A stretch of DNA of 64,000 bases from Zymobacter palmae (GCF_003610015.1 NZ_AP018933.1:2638035-2702034), one strand, 5' to 3'; positions 50,194 to 59,525 are shown, numbered from the stretch's first letter. Notes: generated from the sequence alone by a model not told the origin. Program-made: numbers and translations.

Positions 50194-51495
50194 TCAATTT
50201 CTTTCCAGCATCTTGCGCACATGGCGATTGCTGAACAGCGCATTGAGGATGATCGCAGCCAGCATCGAGGTGCCAATACCGTTGAGCTGGATCACCCCCA
50301 TCGACAGTGAGAAGTTACCTGCACCGAGAATCATAGTGACCGAAATCAGGATCAGCGTGGCATGATCATTCAGGTCAACATTATTCTGCATCCAGATACG
50401 TACTCCGGCAGCTGAGATCATCCCGAACACCACGATGGATGCACCGCCCAGCACCGGTACTGGCAAGGTATGCACGAGTGCGCCGAAGCGCGGCGAGAAG
50501 CCCAATACAATGGCCAGAATGCCGGCGATCAGAAACGTAAGCGTAGAGAACACCCGCGTTACCGCCATCACCCCTATATTTTCGGCATATGTCGTGACCC
50601 CTGTACCCCCAACACTCCCTGACAACATGGTCGCCAGCCCATCGCCGAGGAACGCTCGTCCCATATAGCGATCGAGGGGAGTCCCCGTCATTTCACCCAC
50701 AGCTTTGACATGGCCCAAGTTCTCAGCGATCAGAATCAGAAAGACAGGTGCAATAGTGAGGATCGCCGTCCACTGGAACGTGGGCGTATGAAAGGTCGGT
50801 AGCCCGAACCACGGTGCCGCTTCTACCGGAGTGAAGTCGATCGGCGTGCCCCAGCCCATCAGATTGGCGGCAACGAAATAGAGGCCATAGGCGATCAGGA
50901 TGCCGATCAATAGCAGCAACCGTTGCACAACACCGCGCGTCAGCACGGCCATGCTGCCGATGCACAGCACAGTGACCAGCGCCATGATGCCGTTGAACGT
51001 CGAGCCAGAGACACTGCCCACGGCACTGGGTGCCAGGTTCAGACCGATAGTCGCAACCACGGCCCCCGTAACGGTCGGCGGCAACAGCTTAACGATCCAC
51101 CCAGTTCCCGCCCACATCACGATCAGCCCGCACAGCGCATACAGCCCCCCGCAGACGATGATGCCGCCAAGCGCCAGATCCACCGCGGGATTTGCACCGT
51201 GTCCGGCTACGTATCCCGTCGCGGCACAGACCACCGGGATGAAGGCAAAGCTCGACCCTAGGTAGCTAGGCACTTTTCCCCCAACGATGATGAAGAACAG
51301 CAGCGTGGCAACGCCCGACATCAGAATGGCTAGATTGGTATCAAACCCCATCAACATCGGCGCCAGCACGGTCGAACCGAACATAGCAACAAGGTGCTGA
51401 ACGCCCAGTGCCAGCATCTGCCCCCAGGATAAGCGTTCATCGGGCCTGACCAACGTTGAATCAGACATCGAGGTATAGCGCCAGCGTACGGCCAT
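50194..51495 (-). CDS. Uracil/pyrimidine permease, NCS2 family (UraA/RutG-like)
   Basis: A 433-residue inner-membrane transporter with 12-14 hydrophobic segments. The start (RPDERLSWGQMLALGVQHLVAMFGSTVLAPMLMGF) and the conserved Glu-containing ILIAENLGHVKAVGEMTG, SVGGTGVTTYAENIGVMAVTRVFST and VPVLGGASIVVFGMI are characteristic of UraA and RutG. No upp or rut gene is adjacent, so the precise substrate (uracil versus xanthine) rests on these motifs. GGGAG precedes the ATG at 51495. Confidence 0.9.
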   Translation of the reverse strand: MAVRWRYTSMSDSTLVRPDERLSWGQMLALGVQHLVAMFGSTVLAPMLMGFDTNLAILMSGVATLLFFIIVGGKVPSYLGSSFAFIPVVCAATGYVAGHGANPAVDLALGGIIVCGGLYALCGLIVMWAGTGWIVKLLPPTVTGAVVATIGLNLAPSAVGSVSGSTFNGIMALVTVLCIGSMAVLTRGVVQRLLLLIGILIAYGLYFVAANLMGWGTPIDFTPVEAAPWFGLPTFHTPTFQWTAILTIAPVFLILIAENLGHVKAVGEMTGTPLDRYMGRAFLGDGLATMLSGSVGGTGVTTYAENIGVMAVTRVFSTLTFLIAGILAIVLGFSPRFGALVHTLPVPVLGGASIVVFGMISAAGVRIWMQNNVDLNDHATLILISVTMILGAGNFSLSMGVIQLNGIGTSMLAAIILNALFSNRHVRKMLERN

Positions 51496-51650
51496 GAACT
51501 TCTCCCATAGCGAGTCGTGGATGGAATCAGTAAACGGGGGCGAATTCCCCCCACGAGGGTCAATCTTACCATTCGCCCCCTGCCGTAGGGGGGAGTGTCA
51601 CTGTCGCATGCGCTATTTTCCCATCCATGGATAGATTAGACTGGTTATAC

Positions 51651-51662
51651 ACCTGTACAGGT
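51651..51662. promoter_or_regulatory. Palindrome before the small membrane protein gene
   Basis: ACCTGTACAGGT is a perfect 12-base palindrome about 20 bases before the small-protein ATG, just after TTATAC, a possible -10. It resembles a compact operator but no regulator gene is nearby. It lacks the spacing of a LexA box. Confidence 0.3.
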
Positions 51663-51683
51663 ATGCAACTTGACGTTTCTATT

Positions 51684-51890
51684 ATGAAAAGCTTTATCCA
51701 GCGTTTGCTTTGTCCCCTCATCGTTGGGGGATCGATTATGGCCATCGGTTACGGCTTCGCCAGCCTGCTGCGCGGCGACTACCATTTTTCCACCTGGCCA
51801 CTCGCCCTGCAGAGCGTGGTCGTGATTTTTGCCCTCTTCGCCGCACTGATTTCAGGGCTGATCATCTTCGGCGGACGTAACGATCGCTGA
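51684..51890 (+). CDS. Small two-helix membrane protein
   Basis: A 68-residue protein of unknown function with two hydrophobic helices (PLIVGGSIMAIGYGFASLL and ALQSVVVIFALFAALISGLIIFG) and short charged ends (MKSFIQRLL, GGRNDR). The ATG at 51684 is preferred over an in-frame ATG at 51627 because the latter adds a non-hydrophobic stretch overlapping the promoter-like region; no clear ribosome site is visible, so the gene itself is moderately supported. Confidence 0.5.
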   Translation: MKSFIQRLLCPLIVGGSIMAIGYGFASLLRGDYHFSTWPLALQSVVVIFALFAALISGLIIFGGRNDR

Positions 51891-51916
51891 CAGAAATGGT
51901 TGAGTATCACAAGGGG

Positions 51917-51946
51917 TTGCCCATCACGGCATGTCAGCGCTAGAAT
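51917..51946 (+). promoter_or_regulatory. Sigma-70 promoter of tRNA-Thr
   Basis: TTGCCC (51917-51922) and TAGAAT (51941-51946) with an 18-base spacer, placing the transcription start a few bases before the tRNA 5' end. Confidence 0.7.
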
Positions 51947-51956
51947 GCATGCCGTT

Positions 51957-52032
51957 GCCGGTGTAGCTCAGTTGGTAGAGCAGCGCATTCGTAATGCGAA
52001 GGTCGTAGGTTCGACTCCTATCTCCGGCACCA
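51957..52032 (+). tRNA. tRNA-Thr (anticodon CGT)
   Basis: Complete 76-base cloverleaf: acceptor GCCGGTG/CTCCGGC with a mismatch-tolerant end, D arm GCTC-AGTTGGTA-GAGC, anticodon stem GCGCA/TGCGA region with loop TTCGTAA (CGT, reading ACG), T arm GTAGG-TTCGACT-CCTAT, discriminator A and encoded CCA. A terminator follows. tRNA genes are common integration sites, and a restriction-modification gene begins just downstream. Confidence 0.96.
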
Positions 52033-52041
52033 TGAATTCAG

Positions 52042-52078
52042 AAACGCCCCTGTAGCATCACTGCTGCAGGGGCGTTTT
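52042..52078 (+). terminator. Terminator after tRNA-Thr
   Basis: AAACGCCCCTG pairs with CAGGGGCGTTT over 11 bp, with TTTCG following; an inner GCA/TGC pairing can extend the stem. Confidence 0.88.
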
Positions 52079-52147
52079 TCGTTCTAGAAACCACTGAGCG
52101 ATAAGATTTCTTATCAAGATAGCTACCCGCTCAACCGTGCATCCATT

Positions 52148-55100
52148 CTAGCTATCCAAAATATCGAGTGGAGGCAAGCTGTTGACAATATCCAGCGTTT
52201 CCAAGCTCACGGTAATTACCCGCTGGAACAGCTTCAATGGATAGGATGGATCATTCATCGTTTCAATCGCCCAGTCATTGGCATCATTAACAATGCCGCT
52301 AGCCTTATCGGTCTTCACGCACTGACGCTCAACGACCCAGGCCAATGCAGGCTTGCCATTCACTACATAGTCGTATGCCCGCAATGGAATATCGCGTAGC
52401 GTGATATGGCTGTTGTAGATCAACACTGAACGGTCATCGACGCGCTTGCCGGTTTCAGGATCTTTCACCTTAGCGAACTTCATCTTTTCGACACGATACT
52501 GTGCTGCGGTCGGGTGCGCCGGCCCATCAATGGTGACAGGATAAGGAGCAACATCTTCATAACCAATGTGCAGCTTCGCTAGCGCACGCCCCGCACGACT
52601 AAAGGCCCAGAAGTCCTGCGCAGACTTCACTCGTGGAATACGTGGCAGCTCCTTGCTTAAGTTATCAGCATAACGTTCAAGATAATCCGGTGAATGCAGC
52701 AAACCATAGATGTAATAGAACAGATCCTCTTTGCTGAATGACTCACCAGGATAGGCCGACAGGAAGTGCTCTAATCCCTCGTCGGTAATGGCATCGCGGC
52801 GAGCATTAGTCGATGTAGAGTCACTATCGAACAGATCGTGGGTGTCCGCACCTTTATCGTCATAGAGATAGAGAGGGAAACATTGTGAATCACCATTGCA
52901 GTGGAGATCAGGCATTCTATTGCATATGAAAACCACATTCCCACTTCCACTAAATTTCGCATTTATTTGAATAAGTAAATTTTCACACATCCTATTAGGA
53001 AATATATTAGGCATTTGATAGACCCTTTCATTCCATTTGCGATCGTAGAATAGCCACTGCTTTGTAAAGGGTCTATACAAATTTCTGATCACATGACTCT
53101 CATCAAAAAACAAAAATTCTTTTTTAATAAATAATTTTTTGATATTATGAGTCCACCCTATATTTTTAGGATTATTGTCAATAAAAAACTCCACTCCTTT
53201 ACTTTTTATTAAATTTTCCGATGATTTAACCGATCTTTCAATAAAGCTCATCTGATCATTGTAAAAACTTATAGTCCTCCTCATATTCTTACACAAGGAA
53301 TCCTTGCTAAAATTATATGCCCATGCGTCTCGGGCAGTAATAATACCCAAAGAAAAGTTGTCAAATAATTTTCTTTGTTTCCCCTTCTTATCCCCCAGTG
53401 GCATAAAGTTACCGAAGCGATCATCGCGCTGTCGCAACCAGTCACCATGGGAGTCAGGAACGATGTCCAACCACTTATCGACTCCCGATATACCATGAAA
53501 ATCATTTAGTTTTTCTAATTTTTCTTCTCTAGAAAGATAGTCGCCAATATCATAGTAATATATCTTTCCATGCAGCTTAGAGTCTGGGTTTTTCACAAGA
53601 ATGGAAATAGCTATTGGGGCGCGGCTTCCCATACCGAACACATTATCTTTTTCTTTTCTGCGCAGTTCTCCTGATGTACGTGCATTACCTCTCAAATTGA
53701 ATATATATAAACAAGAAAACTCATCTACTAGGCATCGGCGCAGCCCATCTGCAGAGTTAGAATCCAGATAGCCAGCATTAGTGACGTATCCAATAACCCC
53801 ACAGTCACCTATGCGGTCACTTGCCCATCGGATGGCACGAATATAACTATCATAAAGACCCTTAGCTAACTTCGCATTTGAACGCGTAGCATAAGTCTCT
53901 CTTATTCTTGAATCAAGATAAGGATATCCAACATTATGGTTATTATCATTTTCGCTTCTTTGCCCAATAGAGTAAGGGGGATTGCTCATAATCACGCGTA
54001 TGTCCAATGCCTTCTGGCGTTTACGCCTTTTGGAATTATTATCCTGCGCTCTATCGACCATATCCTGCTTCTCATACATCTGGAAAGTATCGGTCAAGCA
54101 TATACCTTCAAAAGGTACGTAATCACCTTCAGACAGATCATGGTAGGTAGCTTCTATATTGATTGCAGCAATGTAATACGCCAGCAGTACCAGTTCGTTT
54201 GCATGAATCTCGTTCTTGTATTTATAAGGCATCTGTTCTGGAGTAATCAGGCCTGATTGTAGCAACCGAGTAATAAACGTCCCGGTCCCCGTAAAGGGGT
54301 CAATAATATGAACGCCTTTGCTACCCAATGTCTGGCCGAATTCCTGTTTCAGCACGTCATTCACGGAATGGATAATGAAATCGACAACCTCAACTGGTGT
54401 ATACACTATGCCTAAGCGTTCGGTCAGTCGTGTAAAGGCATTGCGGAAGAATTTATCGTACAACTCGACGATTATTTTTTGCCGACCGGTGGCACTGGTG
54501 ATCCCTTCGGCACGCATCTTCACACTGTAATAGAAGTTTTGTAGCGTCTGTGCTTCTTTCTCGAGATGTTCTTCATCCAACACTTCTAGCACTCGCTGCA
54601 ACACCTGAGACATCGGGTTATAGGCAGCGAAGGCGTAATCAGAAAACAAGGCATCGAAAACGGGACGAGTAATCAGGTGCTGGGCCAACATCTCGATGAT
54701 CTCGTCATCTGTGACATCGTTATTGATATCATCGCGGATTTCCTTGGCAAAATTATCGAAGGCAGTACGAGCACGAGAATCAGAAGAGCTACTGATCGCT
54801 GTACTGATGCGGTCGATGTGGGTGTTTGCGATCTCCGCGATATCGTTAGCCCATTGTTCCCAGTGATGCCGATTACCGCATTTCTGTACGATCTTGGCAT
54901 ATAGAGCGCGTTCTATTTCGCCTACCTCGAACTCCATGCTCATCTGAGGCGATTGGGATGGTAGCTGGGCCGCGCGACCAATGTCATACCGTGCCGTAGC
55001 ACTGTCAGCGAGATTATTTCTACTGGCTTTGAAGCGCCCTTCAGCGCTGATCTTTTCAGTGATCGCGATCACTTCCATCTTATTGCGATCAGGTCCCTCA

Positions 55101-57088
55101 AGCTCCAAACGATTGATAGCCGCATCGAACCGGTCATCATGAGAACGCAGAGCCTGAAGAACCTCCCAGACCACTTTATAGGTCTTGTTGTCATCCAAAG
55201 CCGCATTGGGCTCTACCCCAGCGGGGATAACTACGGGCAGCACCACATAGCCACGTTTTTTGCCGGGAGCATTGCGCATTACGCGTCCTACCGACTGTAC
55301 GACATCCACCTGTGAATTACGCGGCGTTAGAAACAGCACAGCGTCCAGTGCAGGTACGTCCACACCTTCCGACAGACAACGCACATTGGAGAGAATGCGG
55401 CAGGTATTCTTGGCGGGTTCAGCCTTCAGCCAGTCCAGCTTGGCCTCTTTTTCAGAGGCATTCATGCTGCCATCGACATGCTCGGCTTCACAGGTGATGC
55501 GATCTGTTGCTTCAATCTCTTCTGCTTCTTGGTAGGCCTCAACAACTGCTTTGAACATCTCGGCGATATGCTTGGAGCTGACCTTGTGTGCGCTGCCTGC
55601 ATACTGAGCCTCAATCACTTGGCAGAATGCTACAGCACGCTTCATATGCTCGGAGTACCCACCCTCCTCGCCCACCAAGCCAATTTTGGACAATGCCTTC
55701 CAACAACCAACGATCTTCGCGGCATCATCGACGCGAAGCTGATTCTCATCATCACGCAATAGATCCTGCAGTCGGCGGTTGATATGATACTCTTCGACAG
55801 CCAGCACGATGACCTTGTAATCAACAAGCAGCCCTTTCTGAACGGCGGTCGAAAAATTGATAACGAATAGCTCTTTGCCAAACCAAGCTTCGTTATCCAT
55901 GGAATACAACGTGACGCTGTTGCGCTCAGCTGTTGTCTTGGAATCATCCCCGTAGATACGCGGTGTCGCCGTCATATAAAGACGCTTACGACCATACAGA
56001 TAGTCGTTGTCATGCACCCGGACAAAGGCACTGTCATCTTCACCATCGTAGGTGGCTCCGGTGGTACGATGCGCCTCGTCACACACCACTAGATTGAACT
56101 CACCCAGCCCATACTGGTGCTGGGCTTGGCTGATAACATCAATGGAATGATAGGTACCGAACACAACCGTCATATGGTCAGCATCCGCGCGCTGTGACAC
56201 TTCATAAGCCAGCTTGTCGGCAGCGGTAGTAGCAGGATAGCGAAGCTCATGTACGAAGGTCTGGACTGCGTCGTCCTCGCGCCGCTTACGCTTCTTGCCC
56301 ACATCATGGTCAGAGCACACCGCAAAGCTGTGCAAAGGGACGTCGCTTTCCTGTGTCCATTCGGTCAATGTCTGCGAGAGCAGTGATAGGCTAGGCACCA
56401 AGAACAGTACTGCCTTACCTCGACCAGCCATGGCTTCGGCAATTTTGAGGCTGGTAAAGGTCTTCCCTGTGCCACAGGCCATGATCAGTTTGCCTCTCTC
56501 CGCCGTGGCAAAACCGGCCGTTACCGCGTTCAACGCCTGCCGCTGATGATCACGCAGCGACTTCTTCGGCTTCAATGCAGGGGGCTCATCTACACGAAAC
56601 TGCGACCAATCAATCAGACTGCTTTCCAGATCGTGAAGATCAATCTTGGTGACAGGTGGCTGCTGGTCATTAAGTGCGCTATCGGCATGCTCAGACCAGT
56701 GCAGTGTTGTGCTAACGATCAAGCGCTGAGTAAATGGCTTACGGCCAGAAGCAGTAAAGAAGCTGTCGATCTCTGTTTTTTTCAACCGGTAGTCAGGTGC
56801 ATAAAACTTGCATTGAATCGCACAGAAACCTCCTGTTCCTGCCTCTTGCGCAATAAGATCTATGCCATCATCCTTGGCACTGAAACCATGCAACGGTGCC
56901 CACTCCTTCCACGTCCAGACATCGCTATAGCGGTCCTTATAAGCAGGTTCATTACGCAGATAGGCCACGACCAATTCTTCGAAATAAGTCCCCTTTTCCC
57001 GTTCGCTTTTTGAACTGGAGCGTAACCAATCCAGTAAATCGTGAAGAGATTTTATTCTATTTTTATCGCCATTTGATTTAGTTTTCAT
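52148..57088 (-). CDS. Type ISP restriction-modification enzyme (nuclease-helicase-methyltransferase, LlaGI-like)
   Basis: A single 1646-residue polypeptide combining restriction and modification. N-terminal Mrr-like nuclease with GIDLIAQE and IQCKFY (about residues 70-95). Superfamily 2 helicase: Walker A ACGTGKTF near 203, DEAH near 334, and QSVGRVMR. Gamma-type N6-adenine methyltransferase: PFTGTGTF near 930 and NPPY near 1035. The C-terminal about 500 residues, the target-recognition part, are encoded by distinctly AT-rich DNA. Order and size match type ISP enzymes LlaGI/LlaBIII, which translocate and cut after head-on convergence. GGGAG precedes the ATG at 57088; an ATG eight codons up is less likely. 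No separate S or R gene is needed. Confidence 0.93.
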   Translation of the reverse strand: MKTKSNGDKNRIKSLHDLLDWLRSSSKSEREKGTYFEELVVAYLRNEPAYKDRYSDVWTWKEWAPLHGFSAKDDGIDLIAQEAGTGGFCAIQCKFYAPDYRLKKTEIDSFFTASGRKPFTQRLIVSTTLHWSEHADSALNDQQPPVTKIDLHDLESSLIDWSQFRVDEPPALKPKKSLRDHQRQALNAVTAGFATAERGKLIMACGTGKTFTSLKIAEAMAGRGKAVLFLVPSLSLLSQTLTEWTQESDVPLHSFAVCSDHDVGKKRKRREDDAVQTFVHELRYPATTAADKLAYEVSQRADADHMTVVFGTYHSIDVISQAQHQYGLGEFNLVVCDEAHRTTGATYDGEDDSAFVRVHDNDYLYGRKRLYMTATPRIYGDDSKTTAERNSVTLYSMDNEAWFGKELFVINFSTAVQKGLLVDYKVIVLAVEEYHINRRLQDLLRDDENQLRVDDAAKIVGCWKALSKIGLVGEEGGYSEHMKRAVAFCQVIEAQYAGSAHKVSSKHIAEMFKAVVEAYQEAEEIEATDRITCEAEHVDGSMNASEKEAKLDWLKAEPAKNTCRILSNVRCLSEGVDVPALDAVLFLTPRNSQVDVVQSVGRVMRNAPGKKRGYVVLPVVIPAGVEPNAALDDNKTYKVVWEVLQALRSHDDRFDAAINRLELEGPDRNKMEVIAITEKISAEGRFKASRNNLADSATARYDIGRAAQLPSQSPQMSMEFEVGEIERALYAKIVQKCGNRHHWEQWANDIAEIANTHIDRISTAISSSSDSRARTAFDNFAKEIRDDINNDVTDDEIIEMLAQHLITRPVFDALFSDYAFAAYNPMSQVLQRVLEVLDEEHLEKEAQTLQNFYYSVKMRAEGITSATGRQKIIVELYDKFFRNAFTRLTERLGIVYTPVEVVDFIIHSVNDVLKQEFGQTLGSKGVHIIDPFTGTGTFITRLLQSGLITPEQMPYKYKNEIHANELVLLAYYIAAINIEATYHDLSEGDYVPFEGICLTDTFQMYEKQDMVDRAQDNNSKRRKRQKALDIRVIMSNPPYSIGQRSENDNNHNVGYPYLDSRIRETYATRSNAKLAKGLYDSYIRAIRWASDRIGDCGVIGYVTNAGYLDSNSADGLRRCLVDEFSCLYIFNLRGNARTSGELRRKEKDNVFGMGSRAPIAISILVKNPDSKLHGKIYYYDIGDYLSREEKLEKLNDFHGISGVDKWLDIVPDSHGDWLRQRDDRFGNFMPLGDKKGKQRKLFDNFSLGIITARDAWAYNFSKDSLCKNMRRTISFYNDQMSFIERSVKSSENLIKSKGVEFFIDNNPKNIGWTHNIKKLFIKKEFLFFDESHVIRNLYRPFTKQWLFYDRKWNERVYQMPNIFPNRMCENLLIQINAKFSGSGNVVFICNRMPDLHCNGDSQCFPLYLYDDKGADTHDLFDSDSTSTNARRDAITDEGLEHFLSAYPGESFSKEDLFYYIYGLLHSPDYLERYADNLSKELPRIPRVKSAQDFWAFSRAGRALAKLHIGYEDVAPYPVTIDGPAHPTAAQYRVEKMKFAKVKDPETGKRVDDRSVLIYNSHITLRDIPLRAYDYVVNGKPALAWVVERQCVKTDKASGIVNDANDWAIETMNDPSYPLKLFQRVITVSLETLDIVNSLPPLDILDS

Positions 57089-57691
57089 ACTGTAAATCTC
57101 CCTAGCCATCACATAATTAAAAATTCATATGAATTGTTTAAACGTTGTGAAAGCTAGGCTGGCATTAGGGGCACTGCTTAATTAATTCATCATATTGGAA
57201 ATATCATAAGAAACGAGTTAGCATTTTCTTCATAACCCTCCAGATTAAAAATCAAAAAATTGAAAAATTGAAATTTTATACCCCATTCATATCATCAATT
57301 AGTAAAAGTCATCTTATTTTTCAATAAGACTATCATTTAATTTTTTACAAGCAGTATTTTAGATATTCCATCAAGGTATATTAATCCTTACAATAAATTC
57401 ACATCGATATATAAAAAGTTGCACTATAATACGTGCTATCTACCATTCAGATACGGGAAACCGATGAGGGGGTGGTTATGCACTGTGGGACACATATGAA
57501 GTTGCTTAAGACAGCAAGCAACCCTTCTACTTTTCATACAATCGTTAGCAATTCTACAGAGCACCGTCAGCAGGCCATGAGAGCATCCTGCAACAGTACG
57601 TACTTATTGCTGAAGGTCTATTGCGAGACTCGTTCTTTGTATATGGTAATGCTATTAACAAACCATTCCTCTTATAGACACCACCTGCAAA
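57089..57691. other. AT-rich noncoding gap upstream of the restriction-modification gene
   Basis: About 600 bases, mostly very AT-rich. It contains the enzyme's promoter region, a palindrome at 57122-57135 and a TATAAT near 57427. A + strand open frame from 57433 runs into the SUKH gene and shows no coding features, so I do not annotate it. Possibly decayed acquired DNA. Confidence 0.45.
57122..57135 (-). promoter_or_regulatory. Palindrome upstream of the restriction-modification gene
   Basis: AATTCATATGAATT, a perfect 14-base palindrome, lies 34 bases before the enzyme's start codon. Its position would suit an operator controlling restriction-enzyme synthesis; no controller gene is seen nearby, so this is speculative. 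Confidence 0.3.
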
Positions 57692-58063
57692 TCACAGCAG
57701 CTCGCTAATGCTGTTGGCTACTTTCTCCGGTTCATCACTGCCCAGTGCGCCTAGGTCTACGCTGTAGATGGCATCAGCCCCCTCGACCATATCAATGAAG
57801 TAACCAAGGTCGCCGTCCTGCCCGATCAATAGCAGTGTCGATGCAACGCTCTGTATGCCGTAGGTGACATTGCGCTCTTCCAACAGTGCATGCCCATACC
57901 AGCAGACCCAGTCGCCCCGGGCGCTCTCACGCTCCATGACATCGGCACCTCCTACTGTCCGATGGAGGAACCCTCGGTAACAGGGAGGCAATCGAGCACC
58001 CAGCACCTGCTCCAGCATGTGGATACCGCGTTCAACGTCATCTGGTAACTGGACATCTTTCAT
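57692..58063 (-). CDS. SUKH (SMI1/KNR4) family protein
   Basis: A 123-residue protein whose pattern fits the SMI1/KNR4 superfamily: VERGIHMLEQVLGARLPPCYRGFLHRTVGGADV, then LLIGQDGDLGYFIDM and AIYSVDLGALGSDEPEKVANSISELL. SUKH proteins are frequent immunity proteins against nuclease and deaminase toxins, but some are housekeeping. No toxin gene is adjacent, so it may be an orphan immunity gene. Together with the restriction-modification gene it suggests a defence/competition segment beside tRNA-Thr. Confidence 0.8.
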   Translation of the reverse strand: MKDVQLPDDVERGIHMLEQVLGARLPPCYRGFLHRTVGGADVMERESARGDWVCWYGHALLEERNVTYGIQSVASTLLLIGQDGDLGYFIDMVEGADAIYSVDLGALGSDEPEKVANSISELL

Positions 58064-58267
58064 ACGTTTCTTTCCGTACGCTCATTGCTCATGAACAAGC
58101 ACCTTCTGCCGACAACAGAGGTAGCATGCCGAAAACGGCTGTCACGATTTCTTGCTCTAAAAAAGAGGATGATGAGGTGCCGACTGCGCCATTTCGTCAT
58201 CCCCATGGTCTAAGAATGAAGATAACCTTGGCTGGAACCGCCTTGTTATCTACCTTTATCAAGACCT

Positions 58268-58284
58268 GTACTAAAGTTTAGTAC
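58268..58284 (+). promoter_or_regulatory. Operator-like palindrome GTACTAAA-G-TTTAGTAC
   Basis: Perfect 8-base arms around a central G, just upstream of the adh promoter; two more GTAC half-sites or partial copies follow within 15 bases. Typical size for a dimeric repressor or activator site. The cognate regulator is unknown. Confidence 0.55.
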
Positions 58285-58305
58285 GTTTTGTACGTTAGTA
58301 GTGAT

Positions 58306-58332
58306 TTGCCATACCCGTGGCAGCGTTATACT
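58306..58332 (+). promoter_or_regulatory. Candidate adh promoter
   Basis: TTGCCA (58306-58311) and TATACT (58327-58332) are good -35 and -10 hexamers, though with a short 15-base spacer, which is common in promoters needing an activator. The transcript would have a leader of about 105 bases. Confidence 0.5.
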
Positions 58333-58446
58333 AGCGTCAGTGAGTCGGTCCGACGGTCACGCCAGCCGCTCACCTCACCACCTTATTTTCCGGCGTCTGT
58401 TTCGTTCCAGACAGGTCATCGGTACAACTAAAAAAGGTATCTCGTC

Positions 58447-59457
58447 ATGAAAGCAGCAGTTGTAGGCAAAGACCATAACGTTGAAATTCAGGACAAAAAA
58501 CTGCGTCCGCTGGAGCACGGCGAAGCCCTGCTGCAGATGGAGTGCTGTGGTGTGTGTCACACCGACCTGCACGTCAAAAATGGTGATTTCGGTGACAAGA
58601 CTGGCGTTATCCTGGGCCATGAAGGTGTAGGTGTCGTCAAAGAAGTTGGTCCGGGCGTGACCTCTCTGAAAGTAGGCGACCGTGCAAGCGTTGCATGGTT
58701 CTTCCAAGGCTGTGGCCACTGCGAATACTGCATCAGCGGTAACGAAACGCTGTGCCGTAGCGTCAAAAACGCGGGTTACACCGTTGATGGTGGTATGGCG
58801 GAAGAATGCATCGTCACTGCTGACTACGCTGTCAAAGTACCGGACGGTCTGGATTCCGCAGCAGCCAGCAGCGTAACGTGCGCGGGTGTTACCACGTACA
58901 AAGCGATCAAAGTATCCAACATCAAAGCCGGCAAATGGATTGCCATCTACGGTCTGGGCGGTCTGGGTAACTTGGCGCTGCAGTATGCGAAAAACGTCTT
59001 CAACGCTAAAGTCATCGCGATCGACGTCAACGATGAGCAGCTGAAACTGGCTCAGGAAATGGGCGCGGACATGGTCATTAACCCGGCCAAAGAAGACGCT
59101 GCAAAACTGATTCAGGAAAAAGTGGGCGGTGCTCACGCGGCGGTCGTTACTGCCGTTGCCAAAGCCGCTTTCAACTCTGCGGTTGACGCTGTTCGCGCTG
59201 GTGCGCGCATCGTAGCGGTTGGTCTGCCTCCGGAAGCCATGAGCCTCGACATTCCGCGCCTGGTACTGGACGGTATCGAAGTCGTCGGCTCTCTGGTTGG
59301 TACGCGTGAAGACCTGGCTGAAGCCTTCCAGTTCGCTGCTGAAGGCAAGGTCGTGCCGAAAGTGGCTAAACGCCCGATCGAAGACATCAACGATATCTTC
59401 CACGAAATGGAACAAGGTAAGATCAAAGGCCGCATGGTTGTCGATTTCTCGCTGTAA
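58447..59457 (+). CDS. adhP: Zinc-dependent alcohol dehydrogenase (AdhP/AdhA type)
   Basis: A 336-residue medium-chain dehydrogenase of the ethanol-preferring AdhP group. Catalytic zinc ligands lie in CGVCHTDLH and GHEGVG, the structural zinc site in [15 protein letters not shown], and the NAD-binding loop in GLGGLGN. Lys is nearly always AAA and Arg CGT, unlike neighbouring genes, suggesting strong expression. It would interconvert acetaldehyde and ethanol with NAD(H), closing fermentative redox balance. AAGGT is the likely ribosome site. It stands alone between a regulatory region and a hairpin. Confidence 0.93.
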   Translation: MKAAVVGKDHNVEIQDKKLRPLEHGEALLQMECCGVCHTDLHVKNGDFGDKTGVILGHEGVGVVKEVGPGVTSLKVGDRASVAWFFQGCGHCEYCISGNETLCRSVKNAGYTVDGGMAEECIVTADYAVKVPDGLDSAAASSVTCAGVTTYKAIKVSNIKAGKWIAIYGLGGLGNLALQYAKNVFNAKVIAIDVNDEQLKLAQEMGADMVINPAKEDAAKLIQEKVGGAHAAVVTAVAKAAFNSAVDAVRAGARIVAVGLPPEAMSLDIPRLVLDGIEVVGSLVGTREDLAEAFQFAAEGKVVPKVAKRPIEDINDIFHEMEQGKIKGRMVVDFSL

Positions 59458-59497
59458 TTGGACACCACGCACGCGGCAGGTTTCTGCCTAGCAATGC

Positions 59498-59525
59498 AAG
59501 GGCTGCGCATCACTGCGCGGCCCTT
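59498..59525 (+). terminator. Terminator-like hairpin after adhP
   Basis: AAGGGCTGCGC pairs with GCGCGGCCCTT (11 bp with one T-G) around a 6-base loop; no T-run follows. Confidence 0.6.

Larger units (their letters stand above)
58064..58446 (+). other. Regulatory region upstream of the alcohol dehydrogenase
   Basis: 383 bases without a gene. The right half holds an operator-like palindrome and a promoter, both listed separately; the left half shows nothing definite. Confidence 0.45.

Noticed and set aside
51651..51662. LexA (SOS) box
   Set aside because: LexA sites need CTG and CAG separated by about ten bases; here CTGT and ACAG abut directly.
57433..57708. Possible small + strand gene behind a TATAAT
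   Set aside because: Overlaps the SUKH gene, lacks a ribosome site and -35, and the translation has no coherent features.
51957..58063. Prophage or integrative element with att sites
   Set aside because: No integrase, recombinase or phage gene, and no second copy of the tRNA 3' end was found downstream.
58375..59472. 365-codon open frame antisense to adhP
   Set aside because: Arises from codon bias in adhP; the forward frame has all zinc and NAD motifs.
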